A stretch of DNA of 64,000 nucleotides from the NCBI GenBank assembly GCA_029891385.1, contig CM057235.1:7063001-7127000 (forward strand). The letters are read 5' to 3'. The DNA comes from Erythroxylum novogranatense (lineage: Eukaryota > Streptophyta > Magnoliopsida > Malpighiales > Erythroxylaceae). Shown piece by piece: positions 46,080 to 56,889 of the stretch. The stretch's first letter is position 1, and each line of letters begins with the position of its first letter. The translations under genes were made by a program, and so were the position numbers. The notes under the pieces were generated by a model. The model worked only from the letters and a program-made list of their open reading frames with translations. It was not told the origin of the DNA and ran no database searches.

Positions 46080-47505
46080 TGTTAGTAGTGTGCCCTAGGC
46101 CAATGGATAGTTGTGATTCATATATCAACATTATGACTTGTTAATAATATATTATGAGGTATTCCTTTCATATATGCATGTATTTCGTTTATGTAATGTG
46201 ATTTACATTCCATGAATGGTTTTAGACTTATGTCATCAAGTATGTGACTTGATAATAAAACCATAAGTGTTATAAGACTATTCTAGACTGTCCCTGGTCG
46301 ATCATTATTGGTGGAACAATAATGAATTAAGGCTAGTATGTGTTCTTGTTGATGATCACGTTTTGTTGATCATGGATATGAGATATCAAATCAGAAACAT
46401 AGATATATGTTAGAGAACATATATTGGACCGACCCATATAAAGAATACTACATGGTTTCATGTCATTAGTGATTCTTAATATGGTTTGACTTTAGTCCTT
46501 TGACCTGAAGTCATCATGGTTCCCTACATGAGGAATCCAGTGTTTTGATAGTAGACGAAGTTATTCTTAACCGAATAACAAGTAGTCTTATGTTGGACAT
46601 CAAATGAATCATACGGAGGGATGTGAATGACATAGATGAGATTTGTAACTCTCTTAAATGAGAGAGATATCATTTGGGCCTCTTGACAAGTGTGACTGAA
46701 GAAATGCATGGTCGTGCTCAAATGAATTGATGAAGAGTCATCAATGTCATTTGTTATAATCAGTCAACTTGGGGATCAAGAAACTATGATTAAACAAAGG
46801 TTGACATGTACTATGCCTTGTGATTAATCTTGATATCGTGTTACAAAATGATTGAGCTTATAACCATGGTTACAGGTTAAATCGGATTATCGATCCTCAT
46901 TTGATTTGGGTAGTCATAATGTCTTGCTAGAGGCTACTTATGGCTTATGGGCCTTGAAGTGTGATCAAGCCTATTGCTAACATCAAATAAGCCTACAGGG
47001 TCGCACACAAAGAGTGATGTGATCTGGGCTTATTCTCTTAGGCCTAATTTATTAGGTATTGAATAAATATATGTAGATATGTTTATTGGGCTAGATTGAA
47101 TTAAGTTGTCGGGCTTTTATTATATGAAATATAATGGGCCAAAACTTATTGGGCTTAAATAGGATTAGGGTTTCTCTATAAATAGAGAAACTTAGGTCTC
47201 ATTATAATAAGACACCATTGTCACACGAAACCCTAGCCACCATCCGAGAGAAAAATCGTGCAGCGTTCGGGAAGAGTTTCAGAACGTGCTAGCATACCAT
47301 AGCCGCAGCCCAGATCGTGCATACTCATGTGGATACCGGTAAAGGGCATTCGCGTAATGCAGTGTCTTGAAATCCGAAAAGAAACAACCAATTCAGGGCA
47401 TAAAGGTATTTTCGTACATTCTGAGTATTTTCGGTTATACTTCACGTTGTTATATGGTCTTTTTCGCAGTGTATTATGAATACTCAGGCCATATGCGATC
47501 CAACA
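46080..47505 (+). mobile_element. Copia-like (SIRE/Maximus-type) solo LTR
   Basis: Runs from TGTTAGTAGTGTGCCCTAGG to GCGATCCAACA, about 1.43 kb. It has a strong TATA box (TATAAATA, 47177-47184) followed by a transcribed-looking leader, and ATG-poor, non-coding sequence. No PBS or coding domain follows. The GTGCCCTAGGCCAATGG opening resembles SIRE-type LTRs. I could not match a 5-bp duplication, so the left end may be off by a few bases. The open frame at 47233-47622 (minus) is spurious. Confidence 0.6.
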
Positions 47506-48409
47506 AAATGACCTATAAAATAAGTTACATGTGGCAGTTGAATTGAGTGAAAAATGGCTAGGGAATTGAGTGGAAAGTGGCAGAGGAACTAAAAGACATA
47601 TGGCAGCATAAAGAGAGGACATGTAGCTAGTCTAGACACTTGACAAGCATCCCTAAACCGACCTTACACCTACACCATACGACATAGTTATTGTGTTTTG
47701 CTGGAGATCTCTCCTTCTTCATCCTCTCACTGCCAAAAGTTTGCCTCTCCCCCACATCTCTGTGTTTTGCCTAAGTTTGTTCAATTGCCACACCAAAATC
47801 CATGCAAACATCCTTCATAAAGATAGTTATAGAAGCAGAACGTGGGTGTATCTACTGTCTTCTTCTTGTTTCTATTGAAAGTCATCTTACTCCATCGATG
47901 ATCTTGAGATGATCTTGCATGCATGTGAGGCAAAATAGACTTTATACATTGAGGTGGAATTGGAGCTATACGAGTAGCATATGATAGCAAAAAATTATGA
48001 TGACTGAACAAGGATGGATTGCTTATGGTGTTGATGATGAAGTTTTGATGGATGAATTGGTCCCTTTTATATTTTGTTTTTTGATGCATGAAAATAGTAG
48101 TTTATAAGATGTTATATGGATTATCTAAGTTGGGATTGGAAGTGTAATTGATGAGAAATTCATGCTAAAGATAGGTGTTAATAAGATCCTTTAGGATTTG
48201 GAAATTTAGAGATGTAAAAGAGGTTGCAAAAAGGAAATTGCTAATGATTAAAATGAGCACAATTTGGAAGCCTTAGTGTAAGCAATATGAATACCAAATT
48301 AACCTGAAATGAAGTAGTTTTAAGGATCATGAAATCTGGAAAAAATTCAAGTGTTAGTGATGTTTCTAAGTATGTGAAATTTGTGGAGAATTAAGGATAA
48401 AGGATAGTG

Positions 48410-48490
48410 CACTATCGTGGCACTCATCCCACGATTGTGGCCTCTTGCACTATCTTCTGTCACGATCGTGGCAAGGTCCACCATGAATGT
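48410..48490. repeat. Palindrome cluster, CACGATCGTGG words
   Basis: CACTATCGTGGCACT, CCACGATTGTGGC and TCACGATCGTGGCA lie within 80 bp, with GTGCACTATC/GCACTATC words. This cluster parallels the palindrome clusters of the other LTRs. Confidence 0.6.
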
Positions 48491-48559
48491 GGGCATAGTT
48501 ATGGAATGATATTTTCAGTTTTGTGTACTTGTTGAACCAGTTGATGAAAATTCACTCTA

Positions 48560-48669
48560 AATTAATCAAGTAACAAACTAGGTTCATTCCAAATGTTAAT
48601 CAAGTCTAAATTGGTGTATTTAGATTTGATTAACATTTGAAATGAACCTAGTTTGTTACTTGATTAATT
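48560..48669. repeat. 110-bp near-perfect inverted repeat (52-bp arms, 6-bp loop)
   Basis: The left arm 48560-48611 and right arm 48618-48669 are reverse complements with 2 mismatches in 52. The loop is TGGTGT. It has no obvious transposon ends or flanking duplication. Confidence 0.93.
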
Positions 48670-50145
48670 GGATATGAGTTTGATAAGTTAGGTTATTAAT
48701 TGAAGTCATACCATAAAGAATGGACTGTTATTAATTAAATTCATAACATAAAGAATGGACTATTTTGATATCTATGTATCCAAATCTAGACATTATGAGT
48801 TGTCAAAGGAATAAAAGTGTTTTTATGAATATAAACATCATCTTAATAATATGAGTAATATGTATTAGGTATGAATGAATGAGCATTGAAGAACATGAGG
48901 TAATTGTGAATAAGAATTGAGTAATTTTATGAATATATATTGTTAGAAAAGTTTGGTGAATGTGTGATTGACGAAGTTAGAATAAATCAAGTTTACTTAA
49001 GTTGTAAACCTAATTGCAAACAAGTTGTATACAAGCTTTAATGTTTGAATGATCGAGATATTTGTATAAGAATACATACCCGGAAAGTCAATTGAACATG
49101 CATTAAAAAATGATAAATATACATGTGCATGAATGTATATTCATATGATCAAACAAATTAATGATTTGTGAACTATGTGTGTATTGCATGATGATAGATG
49201 CGCAAGGTAATCGTCAACATCCAGACATTGCCAGAATATCGAGGCAATAACTTTTCTGAAGCATATTGTGAGTTAACCTAGACGTGCAAACTCAATTATA
49301 TGTGCTTCTATGTGAATTAAATGTTTAATCTAAAATGTGTGTACAATTGATTTATAACTGCTGGAATTAGATCTAAAAAGCTTGATACACAATATGAGTA
49401 TACTTAAATGAAAACATGGCATATGAAATGATGCATCTCATTACATTAAAATGCATGATTAGATAAAGGAGTTATGACCAGAGTGACCGATATAGGAAAA
49501 GAGCTTTAAGCTTAAGATTATGAAAAAAAGCCTCAGGCTTGGCTGATATGGACTCGGTATCCATTATAAATATGGGTAAAAAATGTGGATAGGTATCCAT
49601 AACAGATACGGGATAGTAAATTGGGTTGATAGGCACTTGGTCATAACAAAACAAAAATGAGAATGGCAATACATGTGCATTTGCATAAACATCACTACAT
49701 GTATCATATGATTGGATTAGATTGAATTGAATTATTGGATTGTTTAAAATAGTGAAATACAAAAAAAGTTAATGAATAATATGTTATGATGTGCTTATGA
49801 AAATATGATGAACTTGATGCACTTGTTGAAGTATGTTGAAATGTGATGTGGTATTCAATACTGGATGATATGATATACGTATTTTTGTGATCTGACTTGA
49901 GTGGATATATCGATGATGGATCACTCATTGAGTTCGCAAACTCATCAAAATTGCACTATTATTTTTAGGTCTATGAGAGATCTAACTAATCTAGATAGAG
50001 TATAACCTCTACATTTGGACATGAGTTAGTGGTCGGCATCAGTTGTACCTGCAGATGTCTCTAGTTATTTGCATCACGAATAATATTGTCACTTTATCTT
50101 GTTGATAACATACTTACTTTATCTCTTTTGAATGTTCTACAAATT

Positions 50146-50759
50146 GTAATAATATGGAAGGCATTTTTGAAAGTAAAGCCAGAATTTGGCAAATTGTTGA
50201 TGAAAACACCTTTGTGCTATATGATTTTATGTGTAAAGTGGGGAAATCTTTTGATTTGTTTTCTAACTTATCATTTCAGTAGAGTATGGCCCCACATTCC
50301 TCTAATATTCTTAAGAATATGCTCTATTGGAGTGGTATGTTACAATAATAATTTAGAGCAATTCAACTATGGAAGCACTCATTTCATTCATTAAAAAATT
50401 AGTTTTCAAATAAGGAATTAGCATGGCTTGAGTCTCCTATTATTGTTATAAAGATTGAACAGGTGGTTTTTTAATTGAACCTAGATAAATCTCTAGGGCC
50501 ATATGGGTTAAATGTTAAAGTTTTTTTTTAAATAATGGCCACATATTAAAAATTTAGTGATAGAGTTAGAGTTGGATGTCTTCAAAAATGGTAAAATGTT
50601 ATTAAAGAACAATAAGGCATTTCTTTATTTGATACCTAAGTTTAATAATGCTAATTCTTTAAGTGAATATAGATTAATGTATTTTGCAACTATCTTTACA
50701 AAATAATAACTAAAATTATTACAAAGAGGCTGAAGAAAATAATAAAAGATATAGTTAGT
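50146..50759 (+). pseudogene. LINE, linker and first RT motifs
   Basis: Continues the L1-type ORF2: IWKAFLKVKPEFGKLL wording, then the RT N-terminal motif LNLDKSLGPYGLNVKFFF (consensus DK.PGPDGFN), NGKMLLKNNKAFLYLIPK and a SLSEYRLM-like block (consensus DYRPI). It is broken by stops and then by the MITE at 50760. Confidence 0.72.
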
Positions 50760-51449
50760 GCTTGTTTGGATAGGCTTATATCAGTAAAGCTTTTGTCAGT
50801 AGAGCTTGTCTAAAAAGAGTTTTTCTAAGAAGTCACTGATTGTTTAACTGCCATTTAAAAAACTTTTTGAAAGAGCTTCATACAATAGACTATTTAGCAA
50901 CATAAAATAAAAAACACTTTTAATTTTAACTATATTTTATTTTTTCATAAAAATTATTTATGCAAATAAATATTATTTAAAATATATTAAACAATATGCA
51001 AAGCACAATATATTAATTATTATATAATTTTAAACAATATAAAATATAAATAAAAATATATCTAACTAAATCTTTTATTTGGATTATAATATAAGTAAAA
51101 CTAATATCAAAAATAAATATTAAAACATATAAAAGTCATATAATATTATATAAATCTCAAAATAAACGTGAAGATGTGTTTGTGGGTATTGTAGGAATTA
51201 TGTGTAAAACATAAAGGTAAAAGGAAATAAAAATAGGTTCATTAATTTATCTGAAAAATCTACTTCAAAAATTGTTTTTTTGAAAAGCTCCAAATTTGAG
51301 CTTATCAAAAAGCTATATTTTAGCTTCCAGAAAAGTCATTTTTATGAAAAAAAAAAAGTACTTTTAGATTTTACAACCAAACATTCAATTTTTTTAAAAC
51401 AGCTTTTGTGGTGAAAAAAAGTGCTTATTCACCCTCTAAAAGCTGAACC
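50760..51449. mobile_element. 690-bp MITE inserted in the LINE reverse transcriptase
   Basis: Starts GTGCTTGTTTGGATAGGCTT and ends AAAGCTGAACC, flanked by the direct repeat TTAGT (50755-50759, 51450-51454). It shares AAAGAGCTTCATACAA and AAGCTCCAAATTTGAGC-type words with 983-1151 and 1155-2661. The interior is non-coding and AT-rich. LINE coding text reads through once it is removed. Confidence 0.7.
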
Positions 51450-52039
51450 TTAGTCACATTTAAAGGGCATTCTTAGAAAGGACACTAATAGGTGACAATG
51501 TGTTACTAGCTCAAACGCTTCTAAAAGGATATGTAAAGAAAAAAGCCCTTATCAATTATGCAATCAAGATAGAATTCAGTAAGGTATATGAATCAATTAG
51601 CTGGAAGTTTATTGACCAAAAGCTTAAAGTGTTTAGGTTCCTAAGTAGATTCTGAAGCTAGATAATGTTACATGTCACTACTGTCCCATACTCCATTCTT
51701 ATGAACAAAAAACCAATCCAAATTTTTAAAGGAGGTTGAGGACTTAGAAAAGGGCACCCCATTTCTCCTTACTAATTCATATTGTGCATAAAAACACTAA
51801 TATGACTTGTTAACTTCAATATAAAGCATGATAAGTCTTTCAAGTTTCATGGTAAGTGAAAGAAGCTTAACCTTTCATGCTTAGCATTTTCTAATGACCT
51901 TTTAATAATTTCCAGTCCTCATGATGGATTAGTAGGCAAGCTCTTGATATTACTAAAATCCTTCAAGAGGCTATCTAGATTGGAACTAAATAAGGAAAAG
52001 GGTCGTCTAGTTATATTTAGAAGTGTAGTATATAAGGCT
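51450..52039 (+). pseudogene. LINE, RT core
   Basis: RT text continues in order: NVLLAQTLLKGY, then KKALINYAIKIEFSKVYESISWKF in a consensus AIK.D..KAYDS position, so the catalytic Asp is altered. GLRKGHPISPY follows (consensus GLRQGDPLSPY; the Asp is His), then a FSNDLLIIS box (consensus FADDL; first Asp is Asn) and LNKEKGRLVIFRS. Catalytic losses and a stop show it is dead. Confidence 0.75.
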
Positions 52040-52069
52040 TATTGGATTTTAACTATATTAGTTTTCCAA

Positions 52070-52205
52070 GTGAAAGAACTTCCATTTATATAGCACCCTA
52101 CTCCCACAAGACCCGAACTTGACATCTTGGGTGATATCCGAGTCCGTGCCCTGTGAAGGTAACATGTTAGAACAATCAACCACTGGACATTCGACACATT
52201 TTTTT
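52070..52205 (-). mobile_element. Possible tRNA-derived SINE
   Basis: On the minus strand an A-box-like GTCCAGTGGTTGA is followed by a B-box-like CAAGTTCGGGTCTTG about 75 bp on. A T-run on the + strand (52199-52206) borders it. The layout is SINE-like but the sequence match is loose. Confidence 0.35.
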
Positions 52206-52858
52206 TCAAAACAAAGCAATGTACACGTATGCGAAAATCAATTGTAAAATTGGCCACACTTTATTTCATAAATATTTGCATTAACAACATTTCAATCATT
52301 ACATAAATCACCAAAATTTCACTTTACACTTGGGCCCATTTCTGAGACAAAACACTTGTAATCATAATATTAGTACACTTCATAATCAATTACAAACCAT
52401 TCCACTTTGGAAAGTTATTCCAAATAGAAATCTTCAATATATACGTTACAATAATTGCAGAAGACCCAAATCGATACAAAAATAAGAAAATACAAGTGCA
52501 AATACAAATTGATCCCGACCTCTATCCTTTACTTGTATGTTGTAGGGATACTCCCGTTTATCTAACGGGGTATTATTCTGATCCTAAAAAATAATTGCAA
52601 ATTTTAGGTGAGTTTTGCGAACTCAATGAGTGACCATCATCGATGGCTCACCCAGTCATATAACACATAATTCACAATCACATCTTTTCATATCACACAC
52701 AATATACTTTAATCATTCATATTATTCATATGTAGTGCACATGAGACTCACTTTTTAATTATTATTAATGTTGTGACCGAGTGCTTTAACTGTCCCATAT
52801 AGGGCTAATTGATAACTGTCTCTTATCCGATTGGGGGATACAAGGCTCATTAAACGTT

Positions 52859-52932
52859 GAGCCTGAGGCTCTGAATCACTTTTGAGCTCAAGGCTCATTT
52901 TAACTCATTGAGCTTTAAGCTCTGATCGTTGA
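52859..52932. repeat. Second copy of the three GAGC...GCTC dyads
   Basis: GAGCCTGAGGCTC (52859-52871), GAGCTCAAGGCTC (52884-52896) and GAGCTTTAAGCTC (52920-52932), in the same order as 33739-33802. Confidence 0.7.
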
Positions 52933-54201
52933 CTACTCTAGTCACAATTGCCATTATATTTCATGCATTCATGCAATGGAATGCATCAATCACATTTGTA
53001 TGTTCCTATTCAATCCCATTCCCATATCATCGGACCTTGGTCCGGCACTCAACATTAAGTTGAGAATCACACTTTCACTTACATACCAATGCACATTCAA
53101 AACACATTTAACAATCAAATTAAGTACAGTTAGTTCTTCTCATTCACATACAAGCAGCACTTCAATATCTCATCAATCATCACAATCATCGGACCTTCTG
53201 TCTGGAATCCAACACAATCAATCTCATTCATACAGTAATTCAGTAGTTAATCAATATCAAAATTCACACAAAACAAAGAATGAAATGAGACCATCTAGGT
53301 CTACTCACAGTACGCTCAAGATTAGCATTAGTTTCCATGAACCGGAAACGTCTGGCTGTGGACGTTCTATCATGTTTAACTCCAAAGCTCCTTCAAACCA
53401 CCATGAAACCCTAGCTCCTCCACCATGCATGAAATTCAACTTTCAAGGTGAAATGGGTTGGGTCTTTTAGTAAGAACATGGAGAAGACAACAAATCTTGA
53501 AGAAGCAAGGTGAAAGAGTTGAATAAAAATCAAACATGCTGAGGTGAGAGCAAGTTTCGTAGATGGAGAGAATGGAGAAGATGAAAAAATGAAGAAGTTG
53601 AGAAAAAATGAGGGTGAGTGTCGTTTTTGGCAAGTGAAAGACCAAAATATGGTCTTTCACGTTATAACAACGTGTTGTCACTTGCCACATGTCACTTCCT
53701 TATGGCTCCATTTGATCCACTTTAAATCATAGTCCAATTTGTCTCCAAATTTTAATATAATTGTCTCCCAATTTTCCATGACATAAGTCATTAAATCTCA
53801 ATGTCACATATTAAAAATTCCACTATCATTTGACATTTATTTCAATCACTATTCACTAATTGTTTTGCCACTTGGCATTTTTCCTAGTCCAAAATACCCT
53901 TAAATTTTAGAAAATTCCCAAAATTTTACCAAAAATTCTAATTCACTGCTTATCCATTCCCACTCAATTTTTAAGACACAAAACCATAATTCGCATCATA
54001 TTCACATTAAAATAACCATTTATACCTGAAAAAGTCATTTGAGTGCATGGACAATTTTGTGTGTGTGTGCAATAATCAAATTCACATGTGTGTAAGCTAT
54101 ATTATGCATGAACATGAATTGCATTTTTCTCAATCTCTCTTTGATCTCACATGTACCAAATTTTAGGGTTCTAACCCTTAATATGAGAATGAGATGTTAC
54201 A

Positions 54202-55150
54202 ATTTAAGTATTTAAGACTTATATTAGCCTTTAAGAGACATTATAGGGAAAGCATTCTTCTCATTGAGAACGTGCAGAAGAGGACAAATTTATAGCATAA
54301 TAGATTTCTTATGTAGGGAAACTACAACTAATTAAGTATGTCCTTAGCTCCTTACATGTTCATCCGGCCTCTCACTTTTTCCTTGTTAAAGGAGTGATTA
54401 AATTAAGTAAGGAAGTAATAAGGCAATTTCTATTCCAAGAGGAAAAGAAGGGAAGTTTAAAGCAAAGGTAAGCTGAAGGGAGTTGTGCAACCTATTGGAA
54501 AAGGGGAGCTTGGTATAGTCCCTATTAATTTCTCCTTTAAAACCTTGTTAGGGAAGAGTTTGTAGAGGCTATTAAATGATAAGGAATCCTTATAGGTAAA
54601 GTGGATGAATACATACATATTAAACGTTAGGAGTTTTTGGGAAATCAATTGTAAACTAACAAGAAATCAATTGTAAACTAACATACTTTTACTTCTTCTC
54701 ATAAATTCTAAAATTAAGGGTAACCATGGACAAAACATAATTAGTATAGTAGGGAATGGTAGAAAGCCTCCTTATACTATGAAAATTAGTGTTTTAGTAG
54801 ACCTATAAAAGTCAATTAGGTGTTTAAAACATTACCGAGAAGGTTTTCCAAGAATTCCAAAGCGGAAGCATAGATAAAGGGGGACTAATGGAACAATGTT
54901 CAAGCAGAAGTATTACATATGCTACTAGCATATAATCTAGACCTAGGGAAGGATGATAAATTCATTTGGTTAGCTGAGAGGTCAAGGAATTTTTCTAATA
55001 AATCTTATAAAGAGATATTAAGAAGAAGGGGAGAATTTCAGGTTGTAGCAAGCTAGTGTGGAATTAAAATCAATTTGGTCGAGTTTCCTTACTAGTAGTT
55101 AAAACTAAACTAGCCACAATTGACCAAGTGTGATACTTAAAATTGGTCAA
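54202..55150 (+). pseudogene. LINE, C-terminal ORF2 part
   Basis: After the reversed LTR, LINE text resumes: LQLIKYVLSSLHVHPASHFFLVKGVIKLSKEVIRQFL and later DDKFIWLAERSRNFSNKSYKEIL (consensus D.FIW..S..G.FS.KSAY), the usual region before the zf-RVT finger. A 21-bp direct duplication (GAAATCAATTGTAAACTAAC) is at about 54640-54680. Many stops. Confidence 0.68.
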
Positions 55151-55375
55151 TGTAGCGACCCGAACTTTGCGTACCGGGTGGGTTTCCCGCGCTCCTCAAG
55201 AGGCCCGCGACCGCTACCGTTAAGTGCAACAAAACCTTGACGTCCTGGGTTCGAGTAGTGACTCATCCAAGTACCAAAGAGGATAATACCGAGGGAAAAT
55301 CCACCCCGGTAGCGGTCGCGGGCCTCTTGAGGTGCGCGGGAAACCCACCCGATACGCAAAGTTCGGGTCGCTACA
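55151..55375. mobile_element. 225-bp foldback element with LTR-style termini
   Basis: The arms 55151-55219 and 55307-55375 are 69-bp reverse complements with two mismatches. The element starts TGTAGCGACCCG and ends CGGGTCGCTACA, and is flanked by the exact 5-bp duplication GTCAA (55146-55150, 55376-55380). The 87-bp loop matches the body of the SINE at 32585-32722, including a B-box-like GGGTTCGAGTAGTGACTC. It interrupts the LINE zinc-finger region. A 5-bp duplication with TG...CA ends suggests mobilisation by an LTR-type integrase; that is inference. Confidence 0.85.
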
Positions 55376-55720
55376 GTCAATGTATGTTTTTTATGCAAAG
55401 GAAGCTGTAAAAAACTAGACCATATATGCTTCAACTGTAACTTTCCTTACCAAGTATGGAAATATATATTGGATCTATGCCACATCATGAATGGGAAGGA
55501 TAAGGAATGAATGACTTGACTTTTATCCACTAAGATGCTTATAGACGATAAAAATGTGGTTATAATTGCTTTAAGCTGATGCAGGTACAAGTTGTTGGAG
55601 GAATGTTAGGTTTTTCTAAAAAATAGTAAATTAGTGTAATAAGTCAAAGAAGAGTTAGTTTGTAGAGTAAGGGTTGATGAGTACAAAAGCTAAGAGATGA
55701 AGTGAATTGTTAGCAACATC
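55376..55720 (+). pseudogene. LINE, zf-RVT zinc finger end
   Basis: The end of ORF2: VCFLCKGSCKKLDHICFNCNFPYQVWKYIL, the CX2C...HX4C finger of plant LINEs, followed by stop-broken sequence. This is the last recognisable LINE text. Confidence 0.7.
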
Positions 55721-56884
55721 TTAGAGAATTAACTAAGATTCAAATATGTAATATCAAGATATGAGGTCTACGTTTCCATATAGACAAGGCGTGCATGCAA
55801 CTCAAACTATATCCCAGAAAATATGAATTCACAAATAACATAAAAATATGGAGCATAAGTTAATTGCTTACATATTTGAAGGAAACTTTAGTTAGAAAAA
55901 AGAGCATCCTCAAGTAACAATGTAAGATAAAGCATTCTTACTATATAAAGAGTAGCACAATAATTACCTTATAGAAATTAGAATTTTACCAGTCAGAATG
56001 AGACAATGAGAGAATGACATAAGTAGAAATGCATATGGAAGACAAATAATATTAATGAGAGGAACAAAAAAAAGCAAACATGCAATATGTAAGATGGATA
56101 GGATATATGTCCGTGGTGATGGTAGGATAACCAATTGGTGGAGGAATTTTTTAAGGCATATTACTTATCACAATGTCTAATTTTAGTGAATGTTTCTTAT
56201 CATCTTTTGTAAAATTTTGTTACATACCTTATATGGTAATGTATTATTCTATTTCAATGAATTATTTAAATTTTCAAAATATATATGTAAATATAACATA
56301 TGGTATTAGCATGATGTTGACATGGAAACCATAAGGAAGACATATCAACATCTCATATTAATATATCGAGACACATATAAAATTATGGGTCCCACAATAC
56401 TTCTTACATCTATCTTATTGCTATGATATTGATATGTCATCCATAAGCTCGCTACATAAACATTTTAAGTTAATACTATAATGATATATATGGCCTTATA
56501 GACCCACAATACCATATGTAATAGAATTCATATGTTTGGAGGACTTAGTTAAGAAATTACTAATAATAAGAGGACTAAATTAAAAAGTTAATAGTAAGAG
56601 GACTCAATTGAGATATCATCAAATTCAATCTAGTTATTTATCCTAAACAATTTTAAATATTTTAAGTATTAAAGGAAATTTTAGACAGAACATATTCACT
56701 TTAAATAAGAACTACTTTAATTATATATGTAACATGGAAGTAATAACTTTATTAATTTTTATATGATTGAAAGTTTTGGTCAATAGTAAAGAACATATGA
56801 TGCATCTGGTAATAAGTTCTTCTAGATAAAGGGGGAAAAATGGCTCCAATCATTATCTCCCATTAGAACAAAAAAATGCTATCA
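55721..56884. other. AT-rich spacer, no gene seen
   Basis: Possibly includes LINE 3' untranslated sequence at its left. No domain text, RNA gene or clear repeat unit is seen. Confidence 0.55.
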
Positions 56885-56889
56885 CTATT

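Larger units (their letters stand above)
44712..50145 (+). mobile_element. Large LTR-like insertion in the LINE, boundaries approximate
   Basis: It begins TGTGAGACCCC, a typical LTR start, and interrupts LINE text that resumes near 50146. No gag or pol is seen. Near 49915-50050 it has CACTCATTGAGTTCGCAAACTCA and GGTCGGCATCAGTTG wording related to 52040-54201 (which is reversed). It holds a nested Copia-like solo LTR, a palindrome cluster and a long hairpin. The right edge is uncertain; ATAAC at 44707-44711 and 50105-50109 may be the target duplication, but the inner edge there is not CA. Confidence 0.5.
52040..54201 (-). mobile_element. Reverse-oriented LTR inserted in the LINE
   Basis: The right edge, read on the minus strand, starts TGTAACATCTCATTCTC. 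The body shares GTGAGTTTTGCGAACTCA, ACTGTCCCATAT and the GAGC...GCTC trio with 32723-36939. No gag-pol is present, so this is a solo LTR or LTR fragment. The left edge is approximate. The 164-codon frame at 52976-53470 lies inside it and has no domain. Confidence 0.6.

Noticed and set aside
47233..47622. 129-codon minus-strand frame
   Set aside because: Antisense within the Copia-like solo LTR leader; no domain.
52976..53470. 164-codon Ser/His-rich frame
   Set aside because: Falls inside the reversed LTR and has no domain; composition reflects TCA/CAC-rich LTR sequence.
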